Shown: positions 51,890 through 61,602 of the stretch, in pieces
How positions within the stretch are numbered: position 1 is the first letter of the stretch
How the letters are laid out: each line of letters begins with the position of its first letter
Assembly: GCA_910584965.1 (NCBI GenBank)
Contig: CAJUDZ010000008.1
Span: 62,001 to 126,000 of the forward strand
Source of the DNA: an uncultured Lachnospiraceae bacterium
GTDB lineage: Bacteria > Bacillota > Clostridia > Lachnospirales > Lachnospiraceae
Direction of reading: 5' to 3'
DNA length: 64,000 nt
Notes under the pieces: model-generated
The model's input: only the letters and a program-made list of their open reading frames with translations
What the model was told of the DNA's origin: nothing
Databases searched by the model: none
Made by a program: the position numbers and the translations under genes

Positions 51890-52477
51890 TCAGTCCGACA
51901 GCATCCCGTCCAACAGCTCGTAAATCTCTTCTCTTCCCTGTTTGGTCAGGGAAGAATAGGGAATCAAAAGCGTATCGCTTCCCGTCCCCAGTGTTTCCCG
52001 TATCAGTTTCGTCTGTTTTGCGACCTGGCTTCTCTTGATCTTGTCCAGTTTGGTAGCGATCAGAATCGGCCGATAGCCCCTTGACACGATCCAGTCATAC
52101 ATGATGCGGTCGTTTTCCGAAGGCGCATGCCTGATATCGATCAGCAGAAAAACGGCTCTGATTTTCCTTGACTGGTGCAGATAGTCTTCGATCAGCTTTC
52201 CCCACTGTGCCTTAACGCTTTCGTTGGCGGTCGCATAGCCGTAGCCCGGCAGATCGACAAAATACATCTGTTCGTTAATATTGTAATAATTGATCGTCTG
52301 TGTTTTGCCCGGTTTGGAACTTGTCCGCGCCAGCGCCTTGCGGTTCATCAGGCCGTTAATCAGCGAAGACTTCCCCACATTGCTTTTTCCGGCAAATGCA
52401 AATTCGGCAAGTTTATTTTCCGGCAGCTTGCTTGTGACGCCGCAGACTTTTTCCAGATTGACACTTTTAATTACCAT
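51890..52477 (-). CDS. engB: Ribosome biogenesis GTPase EngB/YsxC
   Basis: About 195 residues of a P-loop GTPase. G1 is AFAGKSNVGKSSLI, G3 is VDLPGYGYA, G4 is ATKLDK, and the switch region TSSKPGKTQTINYY is the EngB signature. It acts in assembly of the 50S subunit and is usually essential. The start at 52477 overlaps the end of lon by 11 bp, with a GGAAAGG upstream; the lon-engB order is common in Firmicutes. Confidence 0.93.
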   Translation of the reverse strand: MVIKSVNLEKVCGVTSKLPENKLAEFAFAGKSNVGKSSLINGLMNRKALARTSSKPGKTQTINYYNINEQMYFVDLPGYGYATANESVKAQWGKLIEDYLHQSRKIRAVFLLIDIRHAPSENDRIMYDWIVSRGYRPILIATKLDKIKRSQVAKQTKLIRETLGTGSDTLLIPYSSLTKQGREEIYELLDGMLSD

Positions 52478-54929
52478 TTTTGACGTTTTTTCCTTTCCCG
52501 TGTTCGGACTCGTTTTTGACAAAAGCATATCTTACGACGTCCTCCATCGTCTCCACATAGCGGATATGAAGGCCTTTTTTAATTTCTCCCGCGATCTCCC
52601 CGATATCCCTTTCGTTCTTTTTCGGCACGAGCACCGTTTCGATGCCCGCCGTCTTTGCGGCAAGAATCTTTTCTTTCAGACCGCCCACCGGGAGCACCCG
52701 GCCCCGCAGCGTGATCTCTCCCGTCATCGCCACTCTGGCATATACCGGGGTATCCGTTACAAGAGAAAGAATCGCCGCCGCCATCGTAATGCCGGCCGAC
52801 GGACCGTCCTTCGGTACGGCGCCCTCCGGAATATGAAGGTGAAAATCATTTTCCTTGAACATATCTTCCGGGACTTCATATCGGGGGCTGACGGAACGCA
52901 CATAACTCATGGCGATCAGCGCGGACTCCCGCATTACATCTCCCATTTGACCTGTTAAGTCAATCTCACCTTTTCCCGGCATCCGGTTGACTTCTATCTG
53001 CAATGTATCGCCGCCCACGCTGGTCCAGGCCAGTCCGCGCACGATACCGATTTCATCCTGCCCGTTTGCTTTCATACTGTCAAATTTCGGCTTGCCGAGA
53101 TAATGCGCAAGATTTCCGGAAGTCACTTTGATTTTTCCCTTTTTCTTCTGCAATATTTCCCGCGCCGATTTACGGCATACCGCTCCGATCTTCCGTTCCA
53201 GTCCGCGCACGCCCGCTTCCCGCGTATAAGAATCGATCATCTCCCGCAGCGCGCCGTCCGTGATCTGCAATACCGATTCGGTCAATCCGTTTTTCCCAAG
53301 CTGTTTCCGGAGCAGATGTTCTTTGGCAATATGAAACTTCTCATTCGCCGTGTAGCTGTTGACTTCGATGATTTCCATCCGGTCGAGCAAAGGCCGCGGA
53401 ATCGAATCCGTGGAATTGGCGGTGGCGATAAACAATACTTCCGACAAATCCAGCGGTATTTCCACATAATGATCCCGGAAATGGCGGTTCTGCTCGCTGT
53501 CGAGCACTTCAAGCAGCGCGGAAGAAGTATCTCCCTTATAGTCGCTGCTGACCTTGTCGATTTCGTCGAGCAGCATCAGCGGATTTTTTACGCCCGCCTG
53601 CCGTAAGCCCGTGACAATCCTTCCCGGCATCGCTCCCACATAAGTCTTACGATGCCCTCTGATTTCCGCCTCGTCTCTGACGCCGCCCAGACAGATGCGG
53701 ACGTATTTTTTATGTAAAGCCTCCGCAATACTTTTCGCGATGGATGTTTTGCCCGTTCCCGGCGGTCCCACCAGACAGATAATCGGGCTTTCTCCCTTTT
53801 TCGTCATCATGCGGACGGCCAGAAATTCCAGCACGCGCTCCTTTACTTTCTCCAGGCCGTAATGCTGTTCTTCCAGAATCTGTTCCGCCTTGTCAAGATC
53901 GAGACAGTCGCGGGATTCCTTATCCCAGGGAAGCTCCAGCAGCGTTTCCAGATATGCGCGCTCCACCGCGCTTTCCGAACTGCTTCCCGACACGCTTTTG
54001 AACCGGGAAATCTCCTTGCGGATTTTCTCTTTCACTTCCTTGCCCGCTTTCAGCTTTTCCAGCGCGCTTTCGAACTGTTCCACTTCGGAAAACGTATTGT
54101 CTTCGCCCAGTTCTTTTCTGATATAGCGAAGCTGCTCCCGCAGCACATATTCTTTCTGATTCTGGTCTATCCTCTTTTTTACCTGCACGGCCAGCCGGTT
54201 CTTCACCTGGATAATTTCCGATTCGCCCGCCAGAATGCCCGTCAATATCTCGAATCGTTCCTGCAGAAGCACCGCCCCGAGCACCTGCTGCTTTTTCTGA
54301 AAAGTCAGCGGAATATTGATCGCAATCTGATCGAGCAGGCGGCCCAGATCGCGCCCTTCTTCCACCTCTTTGCTGATCGCAGCGCCGATCTTCGGAAAAC
54401 ACGCCGTATATCTGGCAAATTCCTCTCTTAACGTGCGCAGCATCGCTTCCTTTTCCACTTCCTCCAGTGCTTCCCGTTCTTCTTCCAGCGGAATGACCTG
54501 TGCGGTCAAAAACTCCGTTTCCTCCAGAAAAGAAGAAATCTTCGCCCTGGAAATGCCTTCAATTAATATTCTGATCATAGACCCCTGTAACTTCGTCACC
54601 TGTTTGACCATCACGATCGTGCCGACCGTGTAGAGCTGCTCAGGAGTCGGTTCCTCTTCATGCAGATCTTTCTGCGTGACAACAAAAAGCCGCTGGCTCC
54701 CCATCATGGCCGCTTCGACTGCCAGCGCGGATTTTTCCCTGCTTAAATCGAAATGAATAATCATATCCGGAAAAACCGTTAAGCCGCGCAAAGTTACGGC
54801 CGGCATGATCTGGAAATTTTCGTTCGTCGGGCCGTCTTTCTGTTCTTCTGTTTTTTCTGTTATTTCCAATTCTTCTATATTCACTTCTTCAATCGCTTCT
54901 TCCTGTTTCAGTTTTCTGTCTGTCTTCAT
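52467..54929 (-). CDS. lon: ATP-dependent protease Lon
   Basis: About 820 residues. The amino-terminal LON substrate domain has MPAVTLRGLTVFPDM, preceded by a Glu-rich extension of about 50 residues that is longer than usual. The AAA+ part has Walker A GPPGTGKTSIAKS and Walker B MLLDEIDKV; the protease part has the catalytic Ser in PKDGPSAGITM and the Lys in GGLKEKILAAKTAG. It degrades misfolded and regulatory proteins. The start is uncertain: ATG at 54929 with weak GGCGGT, or GTG at 54968. It follows clpX in a tig-clpP-clpX-lon-engB cluster. Confidence 0.93.
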   Translation of the reverse strand: MKTDRKLKQEEAIEEVNIEELEITEKTEEQKDGPTNENFQIMPAVTLRGLTVFPDMIIHFDLSREKSALAVEAAMMGSQRLFVVTQKDLHEEEPTPEQLYTVGTIVMVKQVTKLQGSMIRILIEGISRAKISSFLEETEFLTAQVIPLEEEREALEEVEKEAMLRTLREEFARYTACFPKIGAAISKEVEEGRDLGRLLDQIAINIPLTFQKKQQVLGAVLLQERFEILTGILAGESEIIQVKNRLAVQVKKRIDQNQKEYVLREQLRYIRKELGEDNTFSEVEQFESALEKLKAGKEVKEKIRKEISRFKSVSGSSSESAVERAYLETLLELPWDKESRDCLDLDKAEQILEEQHYGLEKVKERVLEFLAVRMMTKKGESPIICLVGPPGTGKTSIAKSIAEALHKKYVRICLGGVRDEAEIRGHRKTYVGAMPGRIVTGLRQAGVKNPLMLLDEIDKVSSDYKGDTSSALLEVLDSEQNRHFRDHYVEIPLDLSEVLFIATANSTDSIPRPLLDRMEIIEVNSYTANEKFHIAKEHLLRKQLGKNGLTESVLQITDGALREMIDSYTREAGVRGLERKIGAVCRKSAREILQKKKGKIKVTSGNLAHYLGKPKFDSMKANGQDEIGIVRGLAWTSVGGDTLQIEVNRMPGKGEIDLTGQMGDVMRESALIAMSYVRSVSPRYEVPEDMFKENDFHLHIPEGAVPKDGPSAGITMAAAILSLVTDTPVYARVAMTGEITLRGRVLPVGGLKEKILAAKTAGIETVLVPKKNERDIGEIAGEIKKGLHIRYVETMEDVVRYAFVKNESEHGKGKNVKNGN

Positions 54930-55046
54930 AACCGCGCACCGCCAGCCGTCAGCTGTGCCGGATGACACAAAACGCCGCCATGACGGCGACGTTCTTTATG
55001 CTTTTTACAGTGTCCTGTTTATTGGAAAACCTCGGGCCTTCCAACT

Positions 55047-56303
55047 TTATTCTGCCTGTAATAATCTGTTACGGTAATGCACAAGAGGCTGTGCTTTCCC
55101 TTCCACCGCTTCTTTTGTAATAATGCACTCCGAAATCGTATCATCTGACGGAATTTCGTACATAACATCCATCATGACATTCTCCATTACGGAACGGAGT
55201 CCTCTGGCGCCGGTCTTTCTTTCAAAAGCGAGTTCCGCAATCGCTTCTATCGCGTCTTCCTCTACTTTCAGATTGACCTCATCATATTCGAACAGTTTCC
55301 GATACTGCTTTACCAAAGCATTTTTTGGCTCTTTCAAAATACGGATAAGCGCCTCTTTGTCCAGCCCTTCCAGCGTAACCGTTATCGGCACACGGCCGAT
55401 AAACTCAGGGATAAGGCCGAACTTCATCAAATCCTGCGGCGCGACTTCTTTCAAAACCGCTCCGATATCCTTACTGCTCTTCTCCATAATCTTCGCGTTA
55501 AATCCGATCGAATTTCGATCCAGTCTCTCTTCCACGATTTTTTCCAGACCGTCAAATGCACCGCCGCAGATAAACAGAATATTGGAAGTATCGATCTGAA
55601 TCAGCTCCTGATGCGGATGTTTTCTGCCGCCCTGAGGCGGTACGCTCGCAACCGTTCCTTCGATGATTTTTAAAAGAGCCTGCTGAACGCCTTCACCGGA
55701 AACATCCCGCGTAATGGAGACATTTTCGCTTTTCTTTGTAATCTTATCGATCTCGTCGATATAAATGATGCCGAACTGTGCCCGTTCAACATCATAATCC
55801 GCCGCCTGAATCAGCTTCAGCAAAATATTTTCCACGTCTTCACCCACATACCCCGCTTCCGTAAGCGTCGTCGCATCCGCGATCGCAAAGGGCACGTTGA
55901 TGATCTTGGCAAGCGTCTGCGCCAGATAAGTCTTACCGGAACCGGTAGGGCCGATCATAATAATATTGCTTTTCTGAAGCTCCACGCCGTCATCGTCCTG
56001 CGGCGCTGTCACTCTTTTATAATGGTTGTAAACGGAAACCGCAAGAACTTTCTTCGCTTCCTCCTGTCCGATTACATAATCATCCAGAAATTTCCGGATT
56101 TCAACCGGTTTTAAAAGGTTGATTTCCGTCTCTTCCGCTTCCACCTCTTCTTCGTATTCTTCCTCAATAATGTCAGCGCAGATATCCACACATTCATCAC
56201 AAATATAAACATTCCCCGGTCCGGCGATCATCTTCCGGACCTGGTCCTGTGTTTTATTACAAAAAGAACATCTTACCTTATCGTCAGAATTTCTTCCTGT
56301 CAT
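55047..56303 (-). CDS. clpX: ClpX ATPase subunit of ClpXP
   Basis: A 418-residue AAA+ unfoldase. The zinc-binding front has CSFCNKTQ and CDECVDIC (four Cys). Walker A is GPTGSGKTYLAQT, Walker B IIYIDEIDKI, sensor/arginine block GARGLRSVMENVMMDVMYE, and the ClpP-docking loop has the IGF-type tripeptide (SIGFNA). It feeds tagged proteins to ClpP. It is between clpP and lon, all on the same strand. Confidence 0.97.
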   Translation of the reverse strand: MTGRNSDDKVRCSFCNKTQDQVRKMIAGPGNVYICDECVDICADIIEEEYEEEVEAEETEINLLKPVEIRKFLDDYVIGQEEAKKVLAVSVYNHYKRVTAPQDDDGVELQKSNIIMIGPTGSGKTYLAQTLAKIINVPFAIADATTLTEAGYVGEDVENILLKLIQAADYDVERAQFGIIYIDEIDKITKKSENVSITRDVSGEGVQQALLKIIEGTVASVPPQGGRKHPHQELIQIDTSNILFICGGAFDGLEKIVEERLDRNSIGFNAKIMEKSSKDIGAVLKEVAPQDLMKFGLIPEFIGRVPITVTLEGLDKEALIRILKEPKNALVKQYRKLFEYDEVNLKVEEDAIEAIAELAFERKTGARGLRSVMENVMMDVMYEIPSDDTISECIITKEAVEGKAQPLVHYRNRLLQAE

Positions 56304-56362
56304 TTTACTAAAACCATGCCTTTCTTATTCATTCTTGTAAGAGGCAGTCAGGTGGCTTCCTC

Positions 56363-56959
56363 TTACTCTGCGGCATCTCCATGATTGGTTATAACGCGGT
56401 CGATCAGGCCGTATGCAAGCGCCTCTTCCGCAGACTTCCAGTTGTCACGTTCCGTATCCGCCGCAATAACCTCATAATCCTGCCCCGTATTCTCAGCCAG
56501 GATTTTGTTCAGCTTTTCCTTCGTCTGCAAAATATGTTTCGCCGCGATTTCGATTTCCGTCGCCTGTCCCTGCGCTCCTCCAAGCGGCTGATGAATCATG
56601 ATTTCCGCATTCGGAAGCGCCATGCGCTTTCCTTTGGCGCCGCCTGCGAGCAGAAATGCGCCCATGCTGGCCGCCATACCGATACATACCGTCGAAACGT
56701 CGCATTTGATGAAACGCATCGTATCATAAATTGCCATTCCCGCCGTAACGGAACCTCCCGGACTGTTAATATAGAGATGAATATCCTTCTCCGGGTCTTC
56801 GGACTCCAAAAACAGCATCTGAGCAACGACCAGACTCGCCGTCGTTTCGTTCACTTCTTCACCAAGAAAAATAATTCTTTCCTTCAAAAGCCTCGAATAA
56901 ATATCATAAGAGCGTTCCCCTTTCGAAGTCTGCTCGATGACATATGGTACCAACGCCAT
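56363..56959 (-). CDS. clpP: ClpP protease subunit
   Basis: About 198 residues of a serine peptidase that forms the two-ring chamber. The catalytic Ser is in GMAASMGAFLLAGG, His in IMIHQPLGGAQGQ and Asp in AADTERDNW; YINSPGGSVTAGMAIYDTM is the oxyanion loop. The start at 56959 has TGGAGGAA six bases upstream; an in-frame extension of 19 codons lacks one. It partners ClpX encoded next. Confidence 0.97.
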   Translation of the reverse strand: MALVPYVIEQTSKGERSYDIYSRLLKERIIFLGEEVNETTASLVVAQMLFLESEDPEKDIHLYINSPGGSVTAGMAIYDTMRFIKCDVSTVCIGMAASMGAFLLAGGAKGKRMALPNAEIMIHQPLGGAQGQATEIEIAAKHILQTKEKLNKILAENTGQDYEVIAADTERDNWKSAEEALAYGLIDRVITNHGDAAE

Positions 56960-57136
56960 AGTAATTCCTCCATTCGCAAAAGTGTGCCGCTTCCCGGCCC
57001 ACGATAATCTCATCATGCCGTAAAATTGAGGCCCCGCCGCAAATTTACCGCCGGTAAAACTCTTTCAGCATATTATATAACGATTATGCCGATTCTGCAC
57101 ACATCAGATTCACTTTTAAGAAAAACTTAATACAAT

Positions 57137-58423
57137 TTATTTTTCTTTTGCATTTTCCGCAACAAATTCCGCAGCCTTCTTCACCGCAAGATCCTGTCTG
57201 ATATTTTTCATTTCTTTTTCGCCGAGCATTTCTTTTACTTTGGCAGCATCCATCTGGTAAACTTCCGCCATTGTTTCGAGTTCCTTCTCAAACTCTTCAT
57301 CGGAAACCTCGATTTTCTCCGCTTCCGCAATCGCCTCCAGAACGAGTCTGGACTGGATGCGTTTCTCAGCCTGCGGCTTTACATTTTCAAGCATCTGCTG
57401 ATAACTTGTTCCCGTAAACTGGAAATACTGTTCCATAGAAAGACCCTGCATCGTAATTCGCTGCGCGAACTCATCCACCATCTGACGCTGCTGGGTTTCA
57501 ATCATCGCTTCAGGAATATCCATTTCGGACAGATCCACAACTGCTTCCACAGCTTCACGCTCCTTACTTTCTTTTGCTTCTTTGATCTTCTTTTCTTCCA
57601 GATTCTTCTTTACGTCTTCTTTGTATTCCGTTAAAGTTTCAAATTCGGATACTTCGCTTGCAAATTCATCATCCAGTTCGGGAAGTTCTTTTTCCTTGAT
57701 TTCCTTCACGGTACATTTAAAGACAGCCGCTTTGCCTTTCAGGTTTTCCGCATGGTAGTCTTCCGGGAAAGTAACGTTTACTTCAGCTTCTTTGCCGATC
57801 TCCGCACCGATTAACTGCTCTTCGAACCCGGGAATAAATGCGCCCGAACCGATCGTCAGCGGATAGTTCTCTCCCTTGCCGCCTTCAAACGCTTCTCCGT
57901 CCACAAAACCTTCAAAGTCGATCACCGTCATATCGCCGTCTTTTACCGCTCTGTCTTCGACCGCGATATTTCTGGCATTGCTCTCGCGCTCCTTCTCGAT
58001 CACTTCATCCACTTCTTCGTCCGTTACCGCCACATCGGATTTTTCTACTTTAACGCCTTTATATTTTCCCAATTTTACTTCCGGTTTCAATGCAACTTCG
58101 GCCGTAAAAATAAACGGCTTGCCCGCTTCGATCTGCGTAACGTCAATCTTCGGGGAAGATACAATATTTTCCTCACACTCGTCCAGCGCCTTCTCATATG
58201 CGTCAGGAATCAGGATATTTGCCGCATCTTCGTAAAATACTTCTTTGCCATACATTTTTTCAACGACCTGGCGGGGAACCTTTCCTTTTCTGAAACCAGG
58301 AATGCTGATTTTGCCTTTCTGTTTCTGGTATGCGGACTCGATTGCCTTGTCCAGTTCGTCAGCGCCTACCTCTATCGTAAGCTTCGCCATGTTCTTCTCT
58401 AATTTCTCCACCTGTAAACTCAT
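57137..58423 (-). CDS. tig: Trigger factor (ribosome-bound chaperone)
   Basis: About 428 residues in three domains. The ribosome-binding tail has ISIPGFRKGKVPRQVVEKMYG, which includes the GFRxGKxP signature. The FKBP-type prolyl isomerase part is near residues 150-240 (DFEGFVDGEAFEGGKGENYP, GFEEQLIGAEIG), and a helical substrate-binding part follows. It shields nascent chains. The start at 58423 follows GAAGGAGGAG. An extended -10 promoter lies at 58487-58495. It is first in the tig-clpP-clpX-lon-engB cluster. Confidence 0.96.
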   Translation of the reverse strand: MSLQVEKLEKNMAKLTIEVGADELDKAIESAYQKQKGKISIPGFRKGKVPRQVVEKMYGKEVFYEDAANILIPDAYEKALDECEENIVSSPKIDVTQIEAGKPFIFTAEVALKPEVKLGKYKGVKVEKSDVAVTDEEVDEVIEKERESNARNIAVEDRAVKDGDMTVIDFEGFVDGEAFEGGKGENYPLTIGSGAFIPGFEEQLIGAEIGKEAEVNVTFPEDYHAENLKGKAAVFKCTVKEIKEKELPELDDEFASEVSEFETLTEYKEDVKKNLEEKKIKEAKESKEREAVEAVVDLSEMDIPEAMIETQQRQMVDEFAQRITMQGLSMEQYFQFTGTSYQQMLENVKPQAEKRIQSRLVLEAIAEAEKIEVSDEEFEKELETMAEVYQMDAAKVKEMLGEKEMKNIRQDLAVKKAAEFVAENAKEK

Positions 58424-58486
58424 AATCCGGTCTCCTCCTTCAATTACCTCTGCTTCTAACGCACACTTAGCCACAGTCATTTAGCA

Positions 58487-58495
58487 ATTATAGCA
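58487..58495 (-). promoter_or_regulatory. Extended -10 promoter before tig
   Basis: TGCTATAAT on the minus strand, 64 bp before the trigger factor start. The -35 region is poor, which the TGn extension may offset. Confidence 0.5.
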
Positions 58496-58512
58496 CAACC
58501 CTCAGGAAAATA

Positions 58513-58761
58513 CTAGCACTTCTTTCCATAAATCACTTTCGAACTGATTCCCCGCAGCATTCCGATCTTTCCCGCCAGCGCGCTGATCTGTTCTTCCGGC
58601 GCGTCCAGCACGATACTGATGATATTCATCTGTTTTCTGCTATAAGGAATCCCCATTCTTCCGATAATATATTCAGCATAATCGTGCAAAATCCGGTTCA
58701 GGTGTTCGATTTCCTCCGTATTCTCCACGATAATGCCCAACATCGCAACTCTTGTTTCCAT
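58513..58761 (-). CDS. TM1266-type putative iron-only hydrogenase system regulator
   Basis: An 82-residue ACT-like or ferredoxin-like fold: METRVAMLGIIVENTEE, then HDYAEYIIGRMGIPY, then ISIVLDAPEEQISALAGKIG and a final KVIYGK. This matches the TM1266 family, named for its association with [FeFe]-hydrogenase maturation genes. No hydrogenase genes are in the window, so the role is from the family only. It stands just upstream of tig and downstream of the ABC fusion on the same strand (22 bp after its stop). Confidence 0.78.
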   Translation of the reverse strand: METRVAMLGIIVENTEEIEHLNRILHDYAEYIIGRMGIPYSRKQMNIISIVLDAPEEQISALAGKIGMLRGISSKVIYGKKC

Positions 58762-58783
58762 GATTGAATCTCCTTTTTTCTTC

Positions 58784-60262
58784 CTATTTTAATGTAACGG
58801 CCTCTCCGTCTTTTAACGTAACAATCTCCCCGTCGAGAAGCGCCGCGTCCTCCGTACGGTGGGTCGTCACAAACAGCGTCCGGCCATTCAGGTTTTCCAG
58901 AATATAAGCAGCCGTCCGTTCCCGGTTTTCTTCATCCAGCCCGGCAAAGGGTTCATCCATGACGATCAGCTCCGTCCCGGAGAGCATTGCGCGCAGGACG
59001 GCGCATCGCCTTTTCATGCCGCCGCTCAATTCGTTGACTGTTTTAGTCAAGCATTCCGCCGGCAGAATTTTCGCCGCTTCCGCCCTGACCATGCCCGCCA
59101 TTTCTTCCTTCGTGCCGGCGGCCTTGTTTTTCGCCTGTGCCGCGCATCCGAATCCCATTCCGCGCCGGCAGGTGAAAAGAATATTCGCCGCCACATCATA
59201 TTCCCCGCACAATCTGTCTTCCTGAAAAACCATGCCGATGCGTTTCGGCACGCCTTCAACCGTTCCCGCATCGGGGACAAGCGTATGATTCAGCAGTCGG
59301 AGCAGCGTCGTTTTTCCTTCCCCGGAAGGCGCCATCAGACAATACCGCCCGCCGGCCGCAAGGGTCAGAGAAAAATCGGACAGCACCTTCTGTTTTCCGT
59401 ATGTTTTGCTCACATTCCGAATGCAAATTTGCGGTGAAGCGTTCCGCCGTTGCTCCCGCAGGCCGTCAGGCCCTTCTTTGGACTGCATTTTTTCCTCCTG
59501 CCGCACAGGCGGAAGAAACGGATACGGTTTCCAGTCTTCCAGCCTTTTGAGCAGATACAGGACTGCCTTCTCAAAAAGAAGGCTCAGCAGTATAACAAGC
59601 AGCGTCCATGCAAACAGCCCGGCCGTATCCAAATATATCTTCGACATATACAGCCGCTCGCCGAGAGAATACTGCGGCAGACCGATCACTTCCGCCGCCA
59701 CCCCGGATTTCCAGCTCATGCCGAGAGAAATCTTTAAACTGCTTCTCAGATACGGCATCAGCGCAGGCCTGTATAAAAACAGGACGCGGTTGAGGCTTCC
59801 GACGCCGAACACATCCGCCATTTCCAGAAGCTGTCCGTCCGTACTTCTCAGGCCCGCGATCGTATTGACATAAACATTCGGAAAAACGATCAGAAAACTG
59901 ATAAAAAAAGACAGTCCGGAAGAGCCGGCCCAGATCAGCAGAAGGACGACAAACGAAGCCACGGGAATGGATTTTAACGCCGCCATGACCGGATTGAGAA
60001 ATTCCTCCATCAAAGCATACCGGCACCCCAGCGCACCAAGCATCAGGCCGCAGAAAAGGGCCGCAAAAAAACCAAGCCCGATTCTGCCCGCCGAACAGAA
60101 AACTATCCGCAGAAAATCCGCCTCCGCCATATTATAAAGCAGGGCCCCCGCCGTCCGGACGGGCCCGACCAGAAGAATATCGTTATTCGTTATGACCGCC
60201 GCCGCCTGCCAGACACACAGCCAGAACAGAATAATGATGCCTTTTCGCATATGCACCCTCAT
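58784..60262 (-). CDS. Fused ABC importer permease and ATPase (nitrate/sulfonate/thiamine-precursor type)
   Basis: A 492-residue protein joining two parts usually made separately. Residues 1-245 are a SsuC/TauC-type permease with about six membrane segments and the coupling motif ADVFGVGSLNRVLFLYRPALMP region. After a polar linker (245-280), residues 285-492 are an ATPase: Walker A APSGEGKTTL, Q-loop VFQEDRL, signature LSGGMKRR, Walker B LIVMDEPFAGLD and switch THRTEDA. The fusion would form a homodimer. The start at 60262 follows GGAG. The substrate-binding lipoprotein is encoded 24 bp upstream, so the two form one importer. Confidence 0.85.
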   Translation of the reverse strand: MRVHMRKGIIILFWLCVWQAAAVITNNDILLVGPVRTAGALLYNMAEADFLRIVFCSAGRIGLGFFAALFCGLMLGALGCRYALMEEFLNPVMAALKSIPVASFVVLLLIWAGSSGLSFFISFLIVFPNVYVNTIAGLRSTDGQLLEMADVFGVGSLNRVLFLYRPALMPYLRSSLKISLGMSWKSGVAAEVIGLPQYSLGERLYMSKIYLDTAGLFAWTLLVILLSLLFEKAVLYLLKRLEDWKPYPFLPPVRQEEKMQSKEGPDGLREQRRNASPQICIRNVSKTYGKQKVLSDFSLTLAAGGRYCLMAPSGEGKTTLLRLLNHTLVPDAGTVEGVPKRIGMVFQEDRLCGEYDVAANILFTCRRGMGFGCAAQAKNKAAGTKEEMAGMVRAEAAKILPAECLTKTVNELSGGMKRRCAVLRAMLSGTELIVMDEPFAGLDEENRERTAAYILENLNGRTLFVTTHRTEDAALLDGEIVTLKDGEAVTLK

Positions 60263-60286
60263 AACCATCTCCTAATCCGCACCCGC

Positions 60287-61501
60287 TCAGGGTATATAGT
60301 AAAAATCGTCCGCCGGCAGACTGCCGCCCACGGAAGACGCGTCTTTTTCAAACAAAACTTCCAGATAACCGGAAAGAGCCGCCTTCATGTCCTCCCCGTC
60401 GATATAGGTAATGTTGCAGAACGGCATTGCCTTTGCTGCCACCGGAGCCTTCTCGATAATCCCGTAGGACGCGACAAGTTCCGCCGCCGCTTCCACGTTT
60501 TCATTGGCATACGCCGCGCTCGCTTTATGCTCTTCCATAAATACGGCGACTTCTTCCGGATGCCCGCTCAGAAAGTCATTTCTCACGATGGTAACTCCCG
60601 TCACCAGACTGCTTCCGCCTTCTCCCTGTACCTTTGCCCATTCCGCCGTCAAATCCATCAAAACGGACAGTTTGTCATTCTGCATACAGGCCGCCGTCAC
60701 AAAAGGCTGGGGCAGAATCCCGATCGCAGACGGGTCTTCTTTCAGAACCGCGGCAACCTCCGTCGCTTCCGATTTATATTCCAGCGTGAGATCTTCCGGC
60801 AAAAGACCGCTTTCCGTCAAAAGATACTGAAATACATAATCCGGCGTCGTCCCTTTTCCGGTCAGATAAATCGTCCGGCCTTTCAGCGCCTCCATGGACT
60901 GAATGGAAGCATCCCCCGACACCATGTAAAGCACGCCGAGCGTATTGATATCGATCACGGAAATGCCGCCTTTCGTTTTATGATAAAGAACGCTCGCCAC
61001 ATTGGCGGGAACAAGCGCGATGTCGAGCTCCCCGGAAACCATCCTGGGAAGCAGCTCATCCGCCGCGGCCGCCATTGTAAAATCATAACTGCCCTCCGAC
61101 TCTCCCGCTTCCGACCGGCTCATCAGATAAACAAGCCCCATCGAAGTAGGACCTTTCAGGGAGCCGATGCGGATGCCTGCCGCATCCGGTGCGTTTTCTG
61201 TTTCCCCGTCCGCTGTCTCCTGTGTCCCTTCCGTTTTCCTGTCCGCCGTCTCCGGCGCACTGTCCGTTTTTCCGGCTTCTTCCGGCGTACCGTTCGCCTT
61301 TTCGTCCGTGCCGTCCGCTTTTCCGCCTGCCTCTTCCGCCGTGCCGTCCGCTTTTCCGGTTTCCCCGTTCGGCGTTCCTTCCGTTTCATTTCCGGTCCGT
61401 ACCGGTTCTTTCGGCGTTCCTTCCGCGGCCTTTCCGCAGCCCGCCGTCAGCGCCATGCAAATGACGATTCCCATCATTACCGCAAACATTCTTTTTTTCA
61501 T
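60287..61501 (-). CDS. NMT1/SsuA-like substrate-binding lipoprotein
   Basis: About 404 residues. The lipobox is MALTAGCGK with acylated Cys near residue 22. Residues 25-115 are a low-complexity linker of repeats such as KADGTAEEAGG, KADGTDEKANG and KTEGTQETADG, far longer than normal. The binding domain follows (RIGSLKGPTSMGLVYLM, GELDIALVPANVASVLY, GVLYMVSGD, LKGRTIYLTGKGTTPDY), like the NMT1/ABC-type taurine, nitrate and pyrimidine-precursor proteins. It delivers an unknown small ligand to the fused permease-ATPase encoded next. The start at 61501 is chosen for the lipoprotein signal; 61513 is possible. Confidence 0.85.
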   Translation of the reverse strand: MKKRMFAVMMGIVICMALTAGCGKAAEGTPKEPVRTGNETEGTPNGETGKADGTAEEAGGKADGTDEKANGTPEEAGKTDSAPETADRKTEGTQETADGETENAPDAAGIRIGSLKGPTSMGLVYLMSRSEAGESEGSYDFTMAAAADELLPRMVSGELDIALVPANVASVLYHKTKGGISVIDINTLGVLYMVSGDASIQSMEALKGRTIYLTGKGTTPDYVFQYLLTESGLLPEDLTLEYKSEATEVAAVLKEDPSAIGILPQPFVTAACMQNDKLSVLMDLTAEWAKVQGEGGSSLVTGVTIVRNDFLSGHPEEVAVFMEEHKASAAYANENVEAAAELVASYGIIEKAPVAAKAMPFCNITYIDGEDMKAALSGYLEVLFEKDASSVGGSLPADDFYYIP

Positions 61502-61582
61502 ACCTGTTCTCATGCTCCTTTTCTGTGAAAAATGATGATTGGCGGCTTTTTTCTTCCGATGCCCTCTGCAAACGGCAAAAAA

Positions 61583-61602
61583 GCGCCCTCCGACAAAGGC
61601 GC
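61583..61602 (-). terminator. Terminator hairpin in the leader of the ABC importer
   Basis: GTGCGCC-type stem: GCGCC pairs with GGCGC around a 10-base loop and six Ts follow on the minus strand. It lies about 80 bp before the lipoprotein start and after the SASP terminator, so it can only affect the importer transcript or stop read-through. Confidence 0.55.
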
